A DNA stretch of 23,164 nt, taken from assembly GCA_900546735.1 (NCBI GenBank), contig URDW01000013.1, positions 1 through 23,164 of the forward strand, in the 5' to 3' direction. The translations under genes and the position numbers were made by a program. Below the pieces are notes generated by a model. It was not told the origin of the DNA, searched no databases, and saw only the letters and a list, made by a program, of their open reading frames with translations. Shown here piece by piece: positions 1-10,109 of the stretch. Positions within the stretch are counted from its first letter, which is position 1, and each line of letters begins with the position of its first letter. The stretch comes from an uncultured Oscillospiraceae bacterium (GTDB lineage: Bacteria > Bacillota > Clostridia > Oscillospirales > Acutalibacteraceae).

Positions 1-1
1 G

Positions 2-205
2 GTCGGCGATGCGCAAAAGCTTGGCAAGCCTGTCGGCAGCGATGCCGAAAACGACAAAACGACTTATGTCAGTCTTGTCGGGCTGGAACAGGCAGAAAAG
101 GATGTGCAGCTTTTTACACAGCGCGCTGTAGATGCTGTGCGTCCGGTCGACAAAAACGGTGTGCTGACCCATATTGCATCTCTGCTTGCCGACCGGCAGG
201 CTTGA
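2..205 (+). CDS. ispA: Polyprenyl (farnesyl/geranylgeranyl) diphosphate synthase, C-terminal fragment
   Basis: Only the last 67 codons are present; the 5' part lies beyond the contig start. The fragment opens with VGDAQKLGKPVGSDAENDKT, followed by TYVSLVGLEQA. This is the conserved C-terminal stretch of short-chain trans-prenyltransferases of the IspA type, in which the second aspartate-rich region is followed by a GK-G-D---K-TY block. The enzyme condenses isopentenyl diphosphate with allylic diphosphates to give farnesyl or geranylgeranyl diphosphate in the cytoplasm. The catalytic DDxxD motifs lie upstream and cannot be checked here. It sits directly before dxs, as in Bacillus subtilis (ispA-dxs-yqxC), which supports the call. 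Chain-length specificity cannot be judged from this fragment. Confidence 0.88.
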   Translation, partial: VGDAQKLGKPVGSDAENDKTTYVSLVGLEQAEKDVQLFTQRAVDAVRPVDKNGVLTHIASLLADRQA

Positions 206-245
206 TCGTTACTTGCTGCGCTTTGCAGCGAAAATGTATACACAT

Positions 246-263
246 ATTGCATTTTTATGCAGA
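246..263. promoter_or_regulatory. Candidate ArgR operator (ARG-box-like palindrome)
   Basis: The 18 bases ATTGCATTTTTATGCAGA contain the palindrome TGCAT-TTTT-ATGCA. The general ARG box is WNTGAATWWWWATTCANW. This site differs only by the symmetrical pair A to C and T to G at positions 5 and 14. It covers the -35 element and spacer of the promoter candidate before dxs, a geometry suited to repression. argR lies about 3.5 kb downstream in the same unit. Binding is an inference; AT-rich palindromes can arise by chance. Confidence 0.35.
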
Positions 264-275
264 ATATGTTACTAT
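247..275 (+). promoter_or_regulatory. Weak sigma-A promoter candidate before dxs
   Basis: TTGCAT (247-252) and TACTAT (270-275) are separated by 17 bases, with a TG dinucleotide at 267-268 giving an extended -10. Each hexamer matches its consensus only partly (3/6 and 4/6). Transcription would begin near 282, just before the Shine-Dalgarno sequence of dxs. dxs may also be read from the ispA promoter outside the window. Confidence 0.33.
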
Positions 276-284
276 CATATCTTG

Positions 285-292
285 AAAAGAGG
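285..292 (+). promoter_or_regulatory. Ribosome binding site deciding the dxs start
   Basis: AAAAGAGG ends 6 bases before the ATG at 299. It abuts the in-frame ATG at 293 with no spacer, so translation is expected from 299. Confidence 0.6.
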
Positions 293-298
293 ATGCGC

Positions 299-2131
299 AT
301 GCAACTGCTTGACAGTTTGAATTCTCCCAAAGATATAAAGGAAATGTCCCTGCCGCAGCTAAAACAGCTTTGCGGCGAAATACGAGCTTTCCTGATTCAG
401 ACAATTTCCCACACCGGCGGCCACCTGGCTTCCAACCTCGGCATGGTGGAGCTGACGGTCGCTTTGCACAAGGTGTTCAACTCGCCGAACGACGAGATCG
501 TTTTTGACGTCGGCCACCAGTGCTATACGCATAAGATCATAACCGGCCGGCGCGATCGGTTTTCAACGGTGCGCTGCGAAGACGGCATCAGCGGTTTTAC
601 GCGCCCGGATGAAAGTGAGCACGATATTATGTCGAGCGGGCACGCTTCGACTTCTATCTCTTTTGCTGTTGGTCTTGCAGCAGCCAAACGCATCCGCGGT
701 GATAAGGGCAAGGTCATTGCCGTGATCGGCGACGGCGCTATGACCGGCGGCCTGGCTTACGAGGGTCTCAACAACACGACCGGCATGAAAAATCTGATCG
801 TGATTTATAACGACAACAATATGAGCATCTCGGAAAATGTCGGCTCGCTTGCCAAGGGGCTTACAAAGGTGCGTTTGTCTGTCGGCTACAATAACTCCAA
901 AAACATCGTGCGCAAGCTGCTTTCCAAAACGCATAAGGGCCGTAAACTGCTTCGGTACTTCTCGCGGCTCAGTGCAGATTTGCGCAAACGAATTTATAAA
1001 AATACATTTTTTGAGGATATGGGGCTGCGCTATTACGGCCCGATCGACGGGCACGACCTGCGTGCGCTGACCGATGTGCTGGAAGCGGTGAAAAAAAGCA
1101 GCCACCCGGTTTTGCTGCACGTCAGCACCGTCAAGGGAAAAGGGTATGTGCCTGCTGAGATGGACCCCACGCTGTTTCATGGTGTCGGTCAGTTCAATAT
1201 TGAAACGGGTGAACCCCGCGTTTCGGGCGAGACTTTTTCGGCCCGCTTCGGCACGGTCATGGAGCAGTTTGCTGCCAAGGACCAGCGCATTTGCTGTGTT
1301 ACGGCGGCTATGACAGAGGGAACCGGCCTGCGCGCTTTTTCCCAGCGCTTTCCCGAACGCTTTTTCGACGTCGGCATTGCCGAGGAGCACGCCGTAACGT
1401 TCTGCGGCGGTCTGGCACGCAACGGCATGATCCCGGTGTTTGCCGTTTATTCCACGTTCTTGCAGCGTTCCTACGACCAGCTGATCCACGATGTGGCCAT
1501 GCAGGGGCTTAAGGTCATTTTTGCTATTGACCGCAGCGGCTTTGTCGGCGAGGACGGCGAAAGTCACCAGGGCATTTTCGACACGTCCTTTCTGTACAGC
1601 GTGCCGGATCTGACCATTTACTGCCCCAGTGATTTTGACGAACTCAGCCATGATCTTTACCAGGCGATCTATAAGGAATCCAAGGCGTGCGCGATCCGCT
1701 ATCCGCGTGCCGGTAAACTTGACCTGCCGGAGGATTATGCTTATGAAGAGGCCGATTTCCAGTATTATGGCGATCCGTCTGCATCGGTCTGCCTTGTCAC
1801 ATATGGCCGCTTGTTTGAGCACTGCGCCCACGCTGCGCAAAAGCTTGAGGATGTTTTTGTGTTGAAACTCAATAAAATCAAACCGCTGAATCCGGCATGC
1901 GTACAGGCGCTTGCCGGCGTGAAGCGTGTGTATTTTTATGAAGAGGCTGTGGAAAGCGGCGGCGTTGGCGACCGTTTTGCCGCGCTTTTGCAGCAAAACG
2001 GCATAAACTGTGCGTTCGTGCACCACTGTGCAAATGAGTCCTTTGTGAAACAGGCTCCGGTCGCGCACCAGATGATGCGGTTTGGCCTGGATGTCGATTC
2101 CATTGTTCGTGAGGTAAGTCATGCAGAATAA
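299..2131 (+). CDS. dxs: 1-deoxy-D-xylulose-5-phosphate synthase
   Basis: This thiamine-diphosphate enzyme condenses pyruvate with glyceraldehyde 3-phosphate to give DXP, the first step of the MEP isoprenoid pathway and a precursor for thiamine and pyridoxal phosphate. The 610-residue product is close to the usual 620. Residues 38-48 read HTGGHLASNLG, including the active-site His (H42). GDGAMTGG (144-151) with NDN (171-173) forms the TPP/Mg2+ binding motif. GPIDGHD lies near 247-253, and GIAEEHA (359-365) carries the catalytic Glu of the pyrimidine domain. The C-terminal transketolase domain is complete. The start at 299 is chosen over in-frame ATGs at 257 and 293 because of ribosome binding site spacing and because the product then begins MQLLDSLNSPKD, like other Dxs proteins. 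The gene overlaps tlyA by 11 bases and follows ispA, so two isoprenoid steps are adjacent. Confidence 0.97.
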   Translation: MQLLDSLNSPKDIKEMSLPQLKQLCGEIRAFLIQTISHTGGHLASNLGMVELTVALHKVFNSPNDEIVFDVGHQCYTHKIITGRRDRFSTVRCEDGISGFTRPDESEHDIMSSGHASTSISFAVGLAAAKRIRGDKGKVIAVIGDGAMTGGLAYEGLNNTTGMKNLIVIYNDNNMSISENVGSLAKGLTKVRLSVGYNNSKNIVRKLLSKTHKGRKLLRYFSRLSADLRKRIYKNTFFEDMGLRYYGPIDGHDLRALTDVLEAVKKSSHPVLLHVSTVKGKGYVPAEMDPTLFHGVGQFNIETGEPRVSGETFSARFGTVMEQFAAKDQRICCVTAAMTEGTGLRAFSQRFPERFFDVGIAEEHAVTFCGGLARNGMIPVFAVYSTFLQRSYDQLIHDVAMQGLKVIFAIDRSGFVGEDGESHQGIFDTSFLYSVPDLTIYCPSDFDELSHDLYQAIYKESKACAIRYPRAGKLDLPEDYAYEEADFQYYGDPSASVCLVTYGRLFEHCAHAAQKLEDVFVLKLNKIKPLNPACVQALAGVKRVYFYEEAVESGGVGDRFAALLQQNGINCAFVHHCANESFVKQAPVAHQMMRFGLDVDSIVREVSHAE

Positions 2132-2933
2132 AACAAGGCTGGATGTTGCGGTTTACGAGCGCGGTTATGCGCCCAGCCGCGAAAAGGCCAGGGCGATCAT
2201 CATGGCCGGGCAAGTCTATGTCAACCAGCAAAAGGTGGATAAGGCCGGCTTTCAGCTGAAAGACAGTGATGTGCTGGAGGTGCGCGGTAAGTCGCTTGCG
2301 TACGTCAGCCGCGGTGGGCTGAAGCTTGAAAAGGCAATGCAGGTTTTTCCGATCGACCTGAAGGAAAAGGTGTGTATGGACGTCGGCGCTTCGACCGGTG
2401 GTTTTACAGATTGCATGCTGCAAAACGGTGCTTCTAAAGTGTATTCGATAGATGTCGGCTATGGCCAGCTTGCCTGGAAGCTGCGCACGGATACGCGCGT
2501 TGTAAATCTGGAAAGAACAAATTTCCGCTATCTTACCGATGAGCAGGTGGCAGAGCCGGTCGGCTTTGCCTCGGTAGACGTTTCCTTTATTTCACTTAAA
2601 CTGATCTTTCCGAATCTGCACCATTTCCTGGCTGACGGTGCCCATGCCGTGTGTTTGATCAAACCGCAGTTTGAGGCGGGGCGTGACAAGGTCGGTAAAA
2701 AAGGCGTGGTGCGCGACAGTGCCGTGCACTTGGAAGTGATCCGCCGTGTGGTAGACGAGGCGCAGGCGGCAGGCTTTGCCGTATGCGGCCTGGATTACTC
2801 GCCGGTCAAGGGGCCGGAGGGCAATATTGAATATTTGTTGTTTTTGCAAAAAAGTGCGCAGCCGGATACGGCAGGCACTGAAATAGACCCGGAAAAAACC
2901 GTTCAGAGTTCTCACGAGGCGTTGCAACCATGA
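2121..2933 (+). CDS. tlyA: TlyA family rRNA (cytidine-2'-O)-methyltransferase
   Basis: The 270-residue product has an N-terminal S4 RNA-binding domain (about 4-60) followed by the YVSRGG linker (61-66) and an FtsJ/RrmJ-type Rossmann methyltransferase. The SAM-binding motif I is DVGASTGGFTDC (87-98). DVSFISL (153-159) and LIKPQFEAG (179-187) carry the expected Asp and Lys of the catalytic K-D-K-E set. Family members, including TlyA of Mycobacterium and YqxC of B. subtilis, methylate 16S and/or 23S rRNA at cytidine 2'-O positions. Some were first named hemolysins, which is probably not their main role. The start lies inside the end of dxs and the stop shares ATGA with nadK, so translation is probably coupled. 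The last 20 or so residues are variable and have no clear motif. Confidence 0.93.
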   Translation: MQNKTRLDVAVYERGYAPSREKARAIIMAGQVYVNQQKVDKAGFQLKDSDVLEVRGKSLAYVSRGGLKLEKAMQVFPIDLKEKVCMDVGASTGGFTDCMLQNGASKVYSIDVGYGQLAWKLRTDTRVVNLERTNFRYLTDEQVAEPVGFASVDVSFISLKLIFPNLHHFLADGAHAVCLIKPQFEAGRDKVGKKGVVRDSAVHLEVIRRVVDEAQAAGFAVCGLDYSPVKGPEGNIEYLLFLQKSAQPDTAGTEIDPEKTVQSSHEALQP

Positions 2934-3808
2934 TTATTTCTGTTTTTCCAAACCATTACAACATCAATTCCATACCGGTCGCGGCGCGGGTGATCGAAAA
3001 ACTGCAGCAAATGGAGTGTTCCATATACTGTCCGCTGCAGTTTCAGGGCATGTTTTCGGGTGCTGTGTTTTATGACGATGAAAACAACATCCTGGCTTCC
3101 TGCGATTACGTTATTGCAGTCGGCGGCGACGGCACGATGCTTTCTGTGCTGAAAAAAGCGTCTCTTCTTGGCAAGTGCACAATGGGCATTAATGCCGGGC
3201 ACCTAGGCTTTTTGACGGCCGCAGAAGGGCACGAGCTCGACACGCTCGAGCAGCTGATGACCGGCAACTTTGCCGTGGAGCACAGGCTGATGCTCAAGGC
3301 GCAGATCCTGCTGGACGGCAAGGTGATCTATGAAAACTACGCCGTGAACGACGCTGTGATCAACCGTGCTGACTTTGCACGACTGATCGACATTGAGGTG
3401 CGCCGCGAACAGTCGTCGATTTTGCGTGTGCGTGCGGACGGCATGATCTTTTCCACGCCGACCGGCTCTACGGCGTATTCCATGGCGGCCGGCGGACCGA
3501 TCATCAGCCCGGACACAGCCTGTTTTGTCATAACGCCTATTTGTCCGCATTCGCTGCTGAACCGTTCCTATGTCATCAGTGCGGAAACGAAATTATATGC
3601 CGGCGTGCATATAGACAAGGACAATACGGCTTACCTGAGCATTGACGGCGAAAGCGCGATCCCAATCAAAAACGGTGCGCAGGTGCGCCTGATGCGCGCG
3701 GAGCATATGGCCAAACTGATCCGCGTAAAAGCGCATGATTTTTACGATACCTTAAATAAAAAGATTTTGGAGAGAAGTCTGATCCATGAAAAAGAGACGC
3801 CACGCTAA
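2930..3808 (+). CDS. nadK: NAD kinase
   Basis: The enzyme phosphorylates NAD+ to NADP+ with ATP and is the only cytoplasmic source of NADP. The 292-residue length fits the family. GGDGT (65-69) is the diagnostic ATP-binding motif with the catalytic Asp. GINAGHLGFL (86-95), the ND pair (140-141) for NAD binding, and TPTGSTAYS (176-184) with GGPI (188-191) follow in the expected order. The start overlaps the tlyA stop by 4 bases (ATGA). Its 3' end overlaps argR by 23 bases, so the last residues (about 286-292) are encoded in sequence that also encodes the ArgR N-terminus. nadK between tlyA and argR is a common clostridial arrangement; B. subtilis lacks it at this locus. Confidence 0.97.
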   Translation: MIISVFPNHYNINSIPVAARVIEKLQQMECSIYCPLQFQGMFSGAVFYDDENNILASCDYVIAVGGDGTMLSVLKKASLLGKCTMGINAGHLGFLTAAEGHELDTLEQLMTGNFAVEHRLMLKAQILLDGKVIYENYAVNDAVINRADFARLIDIEVRREQSSILRVRADGMIFSTPTGSTAYSMAAGGPIISPDTACFVITPICPHSLLNRSYVISAETKLYAGVHIDKDNTAYLSIDGESAIPIKNGAQVRLMRAEHMAKLIRVKAHDFYDTLNKKILERSLIHEKETPR

Positions 3809-4238
3809 AATATTAGATATTATTTCTTCCTGTGAAGTGGAAACGCAGGAGGAGCTGCAGGCACGGCTGCGTGCGGCTGGGTTCGAGGTAACGCAGGCCA
3901 CCATTTCGCGCGATATTAAGGAACTGCGCCTGGTCAAGGTGCTTTCTGCCGAAGGGCGCTATGTGTATTCCACCGGCAAAAGCCACACCCCCGAGCAGGA
4001 AAAGCGCGCCGGCGGCATCTTTATTGAATCCATTAAAAAAATCGATTATGCCATGAACACGGTCGTCATTAAGTGCTTTGCCGGCATGGCCGGCGCTGCC
4101 TGTGCCGCTATCGATTCCATGGAGTGGTCCGGCGTAGTCGGTACGCTGGCCGGCGACGATACGATCTTTGTGCTGTGCAAAAGCGAGGAGCAGGCTGTTC
4201 TTTTTGTCAACAGTTTGGAGAAGATGTTAAATGCTTAA
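3786..4238 (+). CDS. argR: Arginine repressor ArgR/AhrC
   Basis: This arginine-responsive regulator represses arginine biosynthesis and, in Firmicutes such as B. subtilis, also activates catabolism. The 150-residue product has an N-terminal winged helix-turn-helix (about 1-68) containing the recognition segment QATISRDIKELRL with the conserved Ser-Arg pair at 41-42. The C-terminal oligomerisation domain (about 78-150) carries GTLAGDDTIFVLC, whose Asp pair (124-125) binds arginine in the hexamer. The start overlaps nadK by 23 bases, and a GGAG about 12 bases upstream serves as ribosome binding site. The stop overlaps recN by 8 bases. An ARG-box-like palindrome before dxs raises the possibility that ArgR controls its own unit. 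Confidence 0.97.
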   Translation: MKKRRHAKILDIISSCEVETQEELQARLRAAGFEVTQATISRDIKELRLVKVLSAEGRYVYSTGKSHTPEQEKRAGGIFIESIKKIDYAMNTVVIKCFAGMAGAACAAIDSMEWSGVVGTLAGDDTIFVLCKSEEQAVLFVNSLEKMLNA

Positions 4239-5910
4239 GTCTCTATCCATTGAAAATGTGGCTGTAATTGAAAAAGCGGTCATTTCTTTTGACGGCGGTC
4301 TGAATATCCTGACCGGTGAGACCGGCGCGGGTAAATCAATCGTGATCGACAGCCTGAACATGGTGCTTGGCGAGCGCACTTCGCGCGATCTGGTGCGTAC
4401 CGGCGCGGAGTCTGCGCAGGTCACGGCGCTTTTTACGGACGTGTCTGATTCCGTTTTGACTTTTTTGCATGAGAACGGCATTGCCTGCGACGGCGAGCTT
4501 TACGTTGTGCGCCGGGTCACAGCATCCGGCAAATCGGGCTGCCGTATCAACTCCATGCCGGTCACGGCGGCGGTACTGCGTGAACTTGGAAAGCGTCTGG
4601 TCAACATCCACGGCCAGCATGACTCACAGCAGCTGCTCGACCCGGCCATGCACATCCATTTCATTGACCGTCTCTCTGCCGAACAGCCGCTTTATGACGA
4701 TTATCACCAGACGTTTCGCGACTTTATGGCGGTGCGCAAGCAGCTGAAGGTGCTGACTCGAAATGACGACGACAACGACAGCCGGCTGGAAATACTGAAT
4801 TTCCAGATCAGTGAGCTGGAGCAGGCTGACATCAAGGCCGGTGAACGCGAGGCGCTGAACCGCCGCAAAGAGCAGATTTTAGCGGCCGACGGCATGCGCA
4901 AGCTTTTGGCGTCGTTCTTGAATTTTGCGGACGGCAGCGACGATGTGCAGGGCGCTGTGCCGTTTTTGCAGAACTTCCGTGAAAATACCCTGCGCTACAG
5001 TGAGACCGATGCGCAGTTTGACCAGTTTTACAAGCAGTCTGACATATTGACGGAGCAAATGGTCACATTGTGTGACCGCGTCCGTGCCAAGGCCGATGAT
5101 CTGGACGCAGATCCCCGCGAGCTGGAGGCGGTCGAGGAACGGCTGGACATGCTTTATAAGCTGGGTTTGAAATACGGCGGCAGCGAAGAAAGCATGCTGG
5201 CCTTTCTGGAGGACGCGCGTCAAAAACGGGATGCGATCGCATTCAGCGATGAGGAGATCGAACGTCTCAGCAAAGAGTATGACCGCCTTTATAGTGCAGT
5301 CATGCAAAAAGCCGAGGCGCTTAGCGCGGCGCGCAAGAAAACGGCTGCGCAGTTTGAGCAGCAGGTCAAAGCGCAGCTCGTGTTTTTGGATATGCCGAAC
5401 GTGCGCTTTTGCGTGCAGTTTTCACGCGGCAAGCTCTCGGCAGCCGGCTTTGACGACGTGGAATTTTTGATTTCCACCAATCCGGGCATGCCGCCGAAAC
5501 CGCTTGCCAAAATCGCAAGCGGCGGCGAACTGTCGCGTATTATGCTGGCCGTCAAAACGGTGCTTGCGAAAAATGACGACATTGCCACTTTGATCTTTGA
5601 TGAGATCGACACGGGCGTGTCCGGCGATGCTTCGCGCAAGATCGGCCTGAAACTGAAAGAGGTCTCTGCCAGTGCGCAGGTCATCTGTGTAACACATTCT
5701 GCACAGATCGCAGCATTTGCAGACCGGCACTTATTTATTTCAAAAGCGGTCGAAAACGGCCAGACTTTTACAAAAGTTACTCCGCTTGACTTGGAAGCCC
5801 GTCAGCGGGAACTGGCGCGTATCATGGGCGGCAACCGGGTAACGCAGGCGCTGCTGCAAAGTGCGCGTGAAATGCTTACAAAACAGGAGGATACCGATGG
5901 GCGTATATGA
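4231..5910 (+). CDS. recN: DNA repair protein RecN
   Basis: RecN is an SMC-like ATPase recruited early to double-strand breaks, where it helps bring DNA ends together for RecA-dependent repair. The 559 residues match the family length (about 550-576). GETGAGKS (29-36) is Walker A. The central part (about 150-385) is charged and heptad-like, as expected for the coiled-coil arm. The ABC signature SGGELSR starts at 430, Walker B is TLIFDE (453-458), and the switch histidine is H489 in VTHS. argR-recN adjacency is conserved across Firmicutes. The gene overlaps argR by 8 bases and tyrS by 14 bases. I see no GAACNNNNGTTC-type LexA box nearby, so SOS control would have to come from elsewhere. Confidence 0.97.
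   Translation: MLKSLSIENVAVIEKAVISFDGGLNILTGETGAGKSIVIDSLNMVLGERTSRDLVRTGAESAQVTALFTDVSDSVLTFLHENGIACDGELYVVRRVTASGKSGCRINSMPVTAAVLRELGKRLVNIHGQHDSQQLLDPAMHIHFIDRLSAEQPLYDDYHQTFRDFMAVRKQLKVLTRNDDDNDSRLEILNFQISELEQADIKAGEREALNRRKEQILAADGMRKLLASFLNFADGSDDVQGAVPFLQNFRENTLRYSETDAQFDQFYKQSDILTEQMVTLCDRVRAKADDLDADPRELEAVEERLDMLYKLGLKYGGSEESMLAFLEDARQKRDAIAFSDEEIERLSKEYDRLYSAVMQKAEALSAARKKTAAQFEQQVKAQLVFLDMPNVRFCVQFSRGKLSAAGFDDVEFLISTNPGMPPKPLAKIASGGELSRIMLAVKTVLAKNDDIATLIFDEIDTGVSGDASRKIGLKLKEVSASAQVICVTHSAQIAAFADRHLFISKAVENGQTFTKVTPLDLEARQRELARIMGGNRVTQALLQSAREMLTKQEDTDGRI
5885..5890 (+). promoter_or_regulatory. Ribosome binding site deciding the tyrS start
   Basis: A perfect AGGAGG lies 6 bases before the ATG at 5897, inside the recN 3' end. 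The in-frame ATG at 5861 has no such site and would add 12 residues atypical of the family. Confidence 0.8.
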
Positions 5911-7117
5911 AGAATTGCAACAGCGCGGTCTGATCGCGCAGGTCACAGACGAAGAAGAGGTCAAAAAGCTGGTCAACAGCGGCGGCGCTGTTTTTTATAT
6001 CGGCTTTGACCCGACTGCCGACAGTCTGCACGTCGGCCATTTTATGGCGCTTTGCCTGATGAAGCGTTTGCAAATGGCCGGCAATAAACCGATCGCGCTG
6101 ATCGGCGGCGGCACCGGCATGGTGGGCGACCCGTCCGGGCGCACCGACATGCGCCAGATGATGACGCCGGAAACCATTCAGCACAACTGTGACTGCTTCA
6201 AAAAGCAGATGAGCCGCTTTATTGATTTTTCCAATGACCGTGCGCTGATGGTCAACAATGCGGACTGGCTGCTGGATCTGAATTACATTGAGCTGCTGCG
6301 CGATGTGGGCGCCTGCTTCTCGGTCAACCGCATGCTGGCGGCCGAGTGCTATAAGCAGCGCATGGAGCGCGGCCTCAGCTTTTTGGAATTCAACTACATG
6401 ATCATGCAAAGCTACGACTTCTACGCCCTTTACCAGAAATACGGCTGTAACCTGCAGTTTGGCGGTGACGACCAGTGGTCGAACATGCTCGGCGGGCGTG
6501 AACTGATCCGCCGTAAGCTCGGCAAAACGGTCAACGCCATGACGATCAACCTTCTGCTCAATTCCGAGGGCAAGAAGATGGGCAAAACGCAAAAGGGCGC
6601 TGTTTGGCTCGATCCTGACAAAACGTCGCCTTATGAATTCTATCAGTATTGGCGCAATGTGGACGACAGCGACGTGATCAAATGTATGAAGATGCTGACC
6701 TTTGTTCCCCTCGAACAGATCGCCGAGTATGAAAAGCTTACCGGCAGTGCACTGAACGAGGCCAAAAAGGTGCTTGCTTTTGAGCTGACCAAGCTGGTGC
6801 ACGGCGAGGAAGAGGCCAAGAAGGCCGAGGCTTCGGCCGCTGCGCTATTCTCCGGTGCGGCAGACGGTGCAGACATGCCGTCTACGCAGCTGGAGGACGC
6901 CGATTTCGCCGACGGTAGCGTGCTGCTTCTTGACATGATGCTGAAGGGCGGCATGATCAAGTCCAAAGGCGAGGGCCGCCGGCTGATCCAACAGGGCGGC
7001 GTGACGGCGGACGGGGAAAAGGTGACGGACATGAACCTTACCTTTGACCGTGCGGCGCTCGCAGACGGCCTGGTTGTGAAAAAAGGCAAAAAGGTCTTTC
7101 ACAAATTCTATCTTTAA
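5897..7117 (+). CDS. tyrS: Tyrosyl-tRNA synthetase
   Basis: This class I synthetase attaches tyrosine to tRNA-Tyr. The 406-residue product has the HIGH-type motif HVGH (45-48) in the Rossmann domain and the KMSKS-equivalent KMGKT (227-231), where TyrRS enzymes often have KFGKT. GGDDQW, GAVWLD and SPYEFYQYW are typical of the bacterial TyrS family. An S4 RNA-binding domain follows at about residues 340-406. The start inside recN is fixed by a consensus ribosome binding site, and the gene ends 4 bases before a strong terminator, so it closes transcription unit 1. No T-box leader is present; expression seems to depend on the operon. Confidence 0.97.
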   Translation: MGVYEELQQRGLIAQVTDEEEVKKLVNSGGAVFYIGFDPTADSLHVGHFMALCLMKRLQMAGNKPIALIGGGTGMVGDPSGRTDMRQMMTPETIQHNCDCFKKQMSRFIDFSNDRALMVNNADWLLDLNYIELLRDVGACFSVNRMLAAECYKQRMERGLSFLEFNYMIMQSYDFYALYQKYGCNLQFGGDDQWSNMLGGRELIRRKLGKTVNAMTINLLLNSEGKKMGKTQKGAVWLDPDKTSPYEFYQYWRNVDDSDVIKCMKMLTFVPLEQIAEYEKLTGSALNEAKKVLAFELTKLVHGEEEAKKAEASAAALFSGAADGADMPSTQLEDADFADGSVLLLDMMLKGGMIKSKGEGRRLIQQGGVTADGEKVTDMNLTFDRAALADGLVVKKGKKVFHKFYL

Positions 7118-7121
7118 GGTT

Positions 7122-7150
7122 AAGAGGCACACCGTGCCTCTTTTCTTTTT
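7122..7150 (+). terminator. Rho-independent terminator after tyrS
   Basis: A perfect 9-base stem, AAGAGGCAC (7122-7130) and GTGCCTCTT (7134-7142), has a 3-base loop and is followed by a T-rich run to 7150. It separates the ispA-tyrS unit from the ligA-addA unit. Confidence 0.92.
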
Positions 7151-7206
7151 GAATCAGTTTTATGCAAAAGTCGTGCACATAAATTGGGACATAAGCACAT
7201 TTTGCC

Positions 7207-7230
7207 AAGATTTTATGTTGAATAAATCTT
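7207..7230. promoter_or_regulatory. Inverted repeat overlapping the ligA -35 element
   Basis: AAGATTTTAT (7207-7216) and ATAAATCTT (7222-7230) form an imperfect palindrome with one extra T and a 5-base centre. Similar bases continue outward (GCC before, GCC after). It covers the -35 hexamer at 7218-7223, so it could be an operator. The regulator is unknown. Confidence 0.35.
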
Positions 7231-7245
7231 GCCTTGTGGTATAAT
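7218..7245 (+). promoter_or_regulatory. Promoter for the ligA-addA unit
   Basis: TTGAAT (7218-7223) and a perfect TATAAT (7240-7245) are separated by 16 bases, with TG one base before the -10 (extended -10). It follows a terminator and lies about 40 bases before ligA, with an expected start site near 7252. This is the best promoter in the window. The rest of the 166-base gap shows no further gene. Confidence 0.75.
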
Positions 7246-7256
7246 AACTTCAATAA

Positions 7257-10090
<2,834 letters not shown>

Positions 10091-10095
10091 ACCGG

Positions 10096-10103
10096 AAAGG
10101 AAG
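10096..10103 (+). promoter_or_regulatory. Ribosome binding site for murD
   Basis: AAAGGAAG ends 6 bases before GTG 10110. The upstream in-frame TTG at 10104 directly abuts it with no spacer, which favours GTG as the start. Confidence 0.5.
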
Positions 10104-10109
10104 TTGTTT

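Noticed and set aside
215..229. Hairpin GCTGC-GCTTT-GCAGC between ispA and dxs as a terminator
   Set aside because: The stem is only 5 base pairs and is followed by GAAAATG, with no T-run. At most it is a weak structure.
64..330. Short - strand frame of 88 codons over the ispA end and dxs leader
   Set aside because: It is antisense to ispA and to the dxs start, has no recognisable motif, and conflicts with two supported genes.
563..2122. A 519-codon open frame on the - strand opposite dxs
   Set aside because: It runs entirely antisense to a well-supported dxs gene, has no ribosome binding site or recognisable domain, and its composition reflects the complement of biased codons. Similar long antisense frames occur opposite tyrS, addB and others.
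5861..5896. Upstream tyrS start and possible T-box control
   Set aside because: The upstream ATG lacks a ribosome binding site, and tyrS lies directly inside the recN end with no leader in which a T-box could fit.
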